A DNA stretch of 64,000 nucleotides from Leptolinea sp964397625 (GTDB taxonomy: Bacteria > Chloroflexota > Anaerolineae > Anaerolineales > Anaerolineaceae). Of this stretch, positions 60,808 through 64,000 are shown piece after piece (the stretch's first letter is position 1; each line of letters begins with the position of its first letter). The stretch spans positions 1 through 64,000 of the forward strand of contig CAYNJT010000009.1 of the NCBI GenBank assembly GCA_964397625.1. Reading direction: 5' to 3'. The notes beneath the pieces were generated by a model. The model saw only the letters and a list, made by a program, of their open reading frames with translations. It was not told the DNA's origin and searched no databases. Made by a program: the position numbers and the translations under genes.

Positions 60808-61482
60808 CTATCCGCGAGGAATACCCGTTACCCGAATCCCTGAAACCTTGACTCCAAACTGTTTGTTGATTCCGATTAAGATCGAGGTCATACCTTCCAC
60901 CACTACCGAGTTCTCTATCGGTCCGGCGTCAAGGCCGAACAAACCAGTGTCTTTAACTAACTCGACAACCATAGTTCTGGCATCTTTATCGCTCCCTGTC
61001 ACCAGAACATCGCAGTCAACGACCTCTCCGGATATCAGGTTTTCATAGGAAATATTTTGGAACGCAGCGACAACTTTCACGTTCTCACCCAATATTGATT
61101 GCGCCTGCTGTGCGGCTGATCCTTCCGGTGGCATTTGAACGCGGGTGACCTTTGGAGGAACCAGTGGAACAGTTACATCTATGAAAATTTTTCCCTGTAC
61201 ATGTGGTTTGATCCCTTCGAGCATTTCTTTATGAAATGAGAAAGGAACTGTAAGAACGACAATATCCGCTTTTTCTGCCGCGGCAGCATTCTCCATACCG
61301 GTGACAAGGACCTTTTTTCCGGCAAGCGCGGCAACTTCCTCAACTGCTGTTAGAGCTTTTTCAAGCGTTCTCGATCCGATAATTACAGTATGACCGGCAA
61401 GCGCCCACCGATAGGCCAATCCTTTGCCTTCTTTGCCCGTTCCACCCAGAATGGCGATGGTTTTTGGATTATTGGTAGTCAT
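60808..61482 (-). CDS. npdG: NADPH-dependent F420 reductase
   Basis: A 224-residue F420H2:NADP oxidoreductase. The NADP-binding start is IAILGGTGKEGKGLAYRWA followed by HTVIIGSRTLEKA, with AAAAEKADIVVLTVPF, VPPKVTRVQMPPEGSAAQQA (read as one conserved stretch) and the C-terminal LDAGPIENSVVVEGMTSIL. It moves hydride between F420 and NADP. Its place within an operon of molybdenum hydroxylases suggests F420 is their route to NADP, or the reverse. This is an inference. Confidence 0.92.
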   Translation of the reverse strand: MTTNNPKTIAILGGTGKEGKGLAYRWALAGHTVIIGSRTLEKALTAVEEVAALAGKKVLVTGMENAAAAEKADIVVLTVPFSFHKEMLEGIKPHVQGKIFIDVTVPLVPPKVTRVQMPPEGSAAQQAQSILGENVKVVAAFQNISYENLISGEVVDCDVLVTGSDKDARTMVVELVKDTGLFGLDAGPIENSVVVEGMTSILIGINKQFGVKVSGIRVTGIPRG

Positions 61483-61506
61483 CAGGTTTCTCCAGTTTTA
61501 TATGAT

Positions 61507-62853
61507 CTAAAATTGTTCGGAATATCGCTTCCAAACAGCAGGTGCCAGTTGTCTGGCGTCTGCAATAATCTTTTCTTCATCCACGCAAAGGATCTGACGG
61601 TCTTTCATTAAAATTTTGCCATCTACCATAGTCATTGTGACCATGCTTTCGTTGAATCCGAAAAGGATATGCCAGGGAAGATTCCCCGCGGTCATGGGTG
61701 TAAAGGGATGATAATCCACAAAAATGATATCCGCTTGAGCTCCTTCTGAAATTACACCTGCTTTAATACCTGGGAATTGGTTGGCTACCAGGCGACTGTT
61801 CTGAATTGTTGCCATTTTGGCAACCAACATACCATTCATTCGCCTGGGGTCGTGGTGCCAAAGTTTTTGTGCCAGATACGCTGCCTTCCATTCATCCCAC
61901 ATAGTGTTCGAGAAACCATCATTACCCAGACACATTTTCACGCCGAGGCGGTCCATGGATTCAACAGCTGCCATACCCACCGCATTGTTCATGTTACTAC
62001 GCGGTTGATGAGATACCCAGACCTCCTTTTGTGCCAGCAATTCCGCTTCACGGGCATCCACGTGGACAGCATGCGCAATGATTGTTTTGGGATTAAGAAT
62101 ACCAAATTTGTCCAGGCGATCCACCACCCGCATACCGCTCTTTTGCAGGCTGTCATATTCATCCGCTTCAGATTCTGCGACATGAATATGAAAGCCAATT
62201 CCTTCCGGAATCTCTTTACGGGCACTTTCAAGAGTCGAGTCAGATAGCGTCAGACTTGCGTGCAAGCCGAAGGTGGCTGACACCCGGCCTCCCAATGGTT
62301 TTTCTTTCTTTACAAAATTAGCAAATTGGGTGTTTTCTTTTATTCCCTGATCAGCCTGATCCAGACCATTGCGATCGGTTACTTCATAACAAAGACTTCC
62401 TCTTATTCCAGTCTCTTTTACTACATTAAAGATCGTTTCCAATGACCCTTCAATAAACGAAGGTGAGGCGTGATGGTCAAACAAAGTCGTTGTTCCATGA
62501 TGGATGGCATCCAGAATGCAAACATACGCCGATGAAGCGACAGAATCCCTATCCAATGCTTTATCAAGCGGCCACCATAATTTCTCAAGAATTTCAACAA
62601 ATCCTGCCGGAGGGGATCCCGGTATAGCCATACCTCTGGAATAGGCACCGTAAAAATGGGTGTGCGCGCAAATGTTCCCGGGCATCACCAGTTGACCATG
62701 AGCATCCAATCTCTCTTCATCCGGAAATTGTAAGAGTAACAAATTCTGTGGGCTAATGTGCGTGATTTTTCCACCTTCGATACGAATCGCCCAGTTTTCC
62801 AGTATCCTGTTCTCTTCTTCCCATGTGACCAGTACACCATTTGTGATCAGCAT
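61507..62853 (-). CDS. ssnA: SsnA-type aminohydrolase
   Basis: A 448-residue amidohydrolase. Metal ligands are His64 and His66 (CAHTHFYG), His in GFHIHVAES, His in AHAVHV and Asp in LGNDGFSN. The stretch LEKLWWPLDKALDRDS followed by TTTLFDHHASPSFIEGSL matches E. coli SsnA closely, rather than the ATZ/TRZ or MTA deaminases. ssnA belongs to the E. coli yqeB-yqeC-mocA-ssnA-ygfK-ygfM-xdhD region. It probably deaminates a purine or other heterocycle handled by the hydroxylases. It is the first gene of the leftward operon, with AGGAG before the ATG. Confidence 0.88.
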   Translation of the reverse strand: MLITNGVLVTWEEENRILENWAIRIEGGKITHISPQNLLLLQFPDEERLDAHGQLVMPGNICAHTHFYGAYSRGMAIPGSPPAGFVEILEKLWWPLDKALDRDSVASSAYVCILDAIHHGTTTLFDHHASPSFIEGSLETIFNVVKETGIRGSLCYEVTDRNGLDQADQGIKENTQFANFVKKEKPLGGRVSATFGLHASLTLSDSTLESARKEIPEGIGFHIHVAESEADEYDSLQKSGMRVVDRLDKFGILNPKTIIAHAVHVDAREAELLAQKEVWVSHQPRSNMNNAVGMAAVESMDRLGVKMCLGNDGFSNTMWDEWKAAYLAQKLWHHDPRRMNGMLVAKMATIQNSRLVANQFPGIKAGVISEGAQADIIFVDYHPFTPMTAGNLPWHILFGFNESMVTMTMVDGKILMKDRQILCVDEEKIIADARQLAPAVWKRYSEQF

Positions 62854-62887
62854 TTCTACTCCTGTTGAGCAATATGGAAGTAAAAAA

Positions 62888-62896
62888 ATTGTAGCA
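62888..62896 (-). promoter_or_regulatory. Possible extended -10 promoter of the ssnA-to-mocA operon
   Basis: On the minus strand TGCTACAAT (62896-62888) reads as an extended -10 element, 34 bases before the ssnA ATG. No clear -35 box is seen. This would be the only promoter for the following 20 kb that I can find. Confidence 0.4.
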
Positions 62897-62945
62897 CAAC
62901 GCCTTCGTCAAGTTGTAAGACATCTGTCACCAATGTACAGGACAG

Positions 62946-62974
62946 TTCATCCTTTGACGGATTTGGCATATAAT
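62946..62974 (+). promoter_or_regulatory. Promoter of the M20 dipeptidase gene
   Basis: A perfect TATAAT (62969-62974) 36 bases before the ATG, with a weak TTCATC (62946-62951) 17 bases upstream. A nearby TTGACG (62954-62959) is only 9 bases away and cannot be the -35. Confidence 0.5.
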
Positions 62975-63010
62975 CCATTAAATATTACATTTTCGACAGG
63001 TAAAAGCACA

Positions 63011-64000
63011 ATGACAACCAATCGCGATCAATCAATTGAATTTGCACGTAAAAATAGATCAAAATTTGAAAATAATCTTATTGAACTTGTCAGAATTCCA
63101 TCGGTTTCAACCGATCCATCTCAAAAAGATTCAATGTTCAAGGTTGCTGATAGACTGGTCAAGCAGCTCTTATCAATCGGTTTTAAACAGGCAGAAATTT
63201 TTTCCACAGCGGGTCACCCGGCTGTTTTCGCCCAAACCCATCCCGATAATCGTACTCTGCCAGCACTTCTGATTTATGGTCATTATGATGTCCAACCGCC
63301 TGATCCTTTGGACCTCTGGAAAACAAAACCATTTGAACCCACAATCAGAGGAGACCGCCTCTACGGCCGCGGCGCATCAGACATGAAAGGGCAAATCTGC
63401 ATTAGCCTGGCTGCCGTTGAATCTATTCTAAACCAGGGCGAAATACCTTTAAATATTAAAGTGATTTTTGAAGGTGAAGAAGAGATCGGATCTCCCAACC
63501 TGGCATCTTTAATTGAGGAAAAGAAAGAACTTCTATCCTGCGATTACATTCTTAATCCTGATGCTGGGCTTGTTTCCGCAGATTTGCCGGCTATCACATA
63601 CGGGCTGCGTGGTCTTGCCTATTTCGAACTACGTGTTTTTGGACCCGATCATGACTTGCATTCAGGTAGCTTTGGCGGTGTGGTACACAACCCGGCGCAA
63701 GCTATTTGTGAAGTAATCGCAAAAATGCATGACGCGAGTGGTCGAGTTACTCTACCGGGCTTCTATGACAGTGTGATTGATTTATCCATTGAAGAACGAG
63801 ACGCGCTCGCTCGATTACCTATTGACGATGAATACTACAGGCAGAACACGGGTGTTCCGGAAATCTGGGGTGAAAAAGGCTATACCGCCGTTGAGCGGAT
63901 TGGCGCGCGCCCTACCCTTGAAGTAAATGGCCTCTTATCCGGGTTTACAGGTACGGGCTCAAAAACCGTCCTTCCTTCGCATGCCATGGCGAAAATTTCC
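63011..64000 (+). CDS. M20-family dipeptidase, 5' part
   Basis: An open frame of 330 codons from ATG 63011 to the window edge, so the C-terminus is missing (family length about 450-460). It is a zinc metallopeptidase of the M20 carboxypeptidase/dipeptidase type. Metal ligands lie in IYGHYDVQP, RGASDMKGQ (Asp), FEGEEEIGSPNL (catalytic Glu) and LNPDAG. The dimerisation-domain motif DLHSGSFGG is also present. It is divergent from ssnA. The substrate could be a dipeptide or an N-carbamoyl/acyl amino acid. Confidence 0.92.
   Translation, partial: MTTNRDQSIEFARKNRSKFENNLIELVRIPSVSTDPSQKDSMFKVADRLVKQLLSIGFKQAEIFSTAGHPAVFAQTHPDNRTLPALLIYGHYDVQPPDPLDLWKTKPFEPTIRGDRLYGRGASDMKGQICISLAAVESILNQGEIPLNIKVIFEGEEEIGSPNLASLIEEKKELLSCDYILNPDAGLVSADLPAITYGLRGLAYFELRVFGPDHDLHSGSFGGVVHNPAQAICEVIAKMHDASGRVTLPGFYDSVIDLSIEERDALARLPIDDEYYRQNTGVPEIWGEKGYTAVERIGARPTLEVNGLLSGFTGTGSKTVLPSHAMAKIS

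Noticed and set aside
62954..62974. TTGACG with TATAAT as a promoter
   Set aside because: The spacer is only 9 bases. A weaker -35 at the right distance was used instead.
1..64000. CRISPR arrays, tRNA or rRNA genes, insertion sequences and riboswitches
   Set aside because: None was seen on reading the intergenic regions. Almost all gaps are under 200 bases.

Overview
The window is a gene-dense piece of a bacterial chromosome with moderate GC. It most likely comes from an anaerobic member of the Chloroflexota (Anaerolineae-like). That assignment is an inference from gene content: a fused NuoCD, ferredoxin-type 2-oxoacid oxidoreductase, oversized PhnE, F420 biosynthesis and CBS-type pyrophosphatase. 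No rRNA is present to prove it. A run of exactly 100 N at 8260-8359 shows that the sequence is a scaffolded draft assembly, probably a metagenome bin. I saw no tRNA, rRNA, CRISPR array or insertion sequence. The only recombinase is a Xer-like one.

Left part (1-19.4 kb). The 3' end of glmS with its terminator, a LysM/M23 lipoprotein, and a leftward pair (winged-helix regulator plus FkbM methyltransferase) come first. The regulator diverges from a partial complex I module (nuoB, fused nuoCD, nuoI). This runs on into a small Cys protein, an Mrp-type Fe-S carrier (broken by the N gap), a PSP1/RicT protein and a PIG-L deacetylase. Next come a GntR-type regulator and korAB, closed by a bidirectional terminator. 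It is shared with a leftward operon fmdB-argF-rocD-CoA-transferase-pyk, which points to amino-acid and acyl-CoA energy metabolism.

Middle (19.5-43.2 kb). A phosphonate-type ABC transporter (phnD, terminator, phnC, very long phnE) leads into a VUT transporter, a two-domain methyltransferase and a VWA/PP2C/kinase set of the TerY-P triad type. Facing them is a Xer-type recombinase with a 28-bp dif-like site just in front of its start codon. Then come an MBL hydrolase with a LarA racemase, an esterase, asp23-nusB, a large surface lipoprotein, and a pckA gene carrying an in-frame TAG in place of a conserved Trp codon. A prepilin peptidase and a mitomycin-repair-type pair follow: mrfA (with an HNH insert) and mrfB.

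Right part (43.2-62.9 kb). Sixteen genes all read leftward with gaps of 0-51 bases or short overlaps, forming one apparent transcription unit of almost 20 kb. It combines a selenium-dependent molybdenum hydroxylase set (SsnA, YgfM-like FAD subunit, XdhD-like Mo subunit, a second Mo hydroxylase, XdhC, YqeB, a YqeC-MocA fusion, a second MocA) with F420 genes (cofC, cofD, cofE, npdG, an LLM-type oxidoreductase). A CBS-pyrophosphatase and a 2H phosphoesterase are embedded in it. This is the most unusual system in the window. I propose that F420 and NpdG connect the molybdenum hydroxylases to the NADP pool, in the place where E. coli has YgfK. A divergent M20 dipeptidase runs off the right edge.
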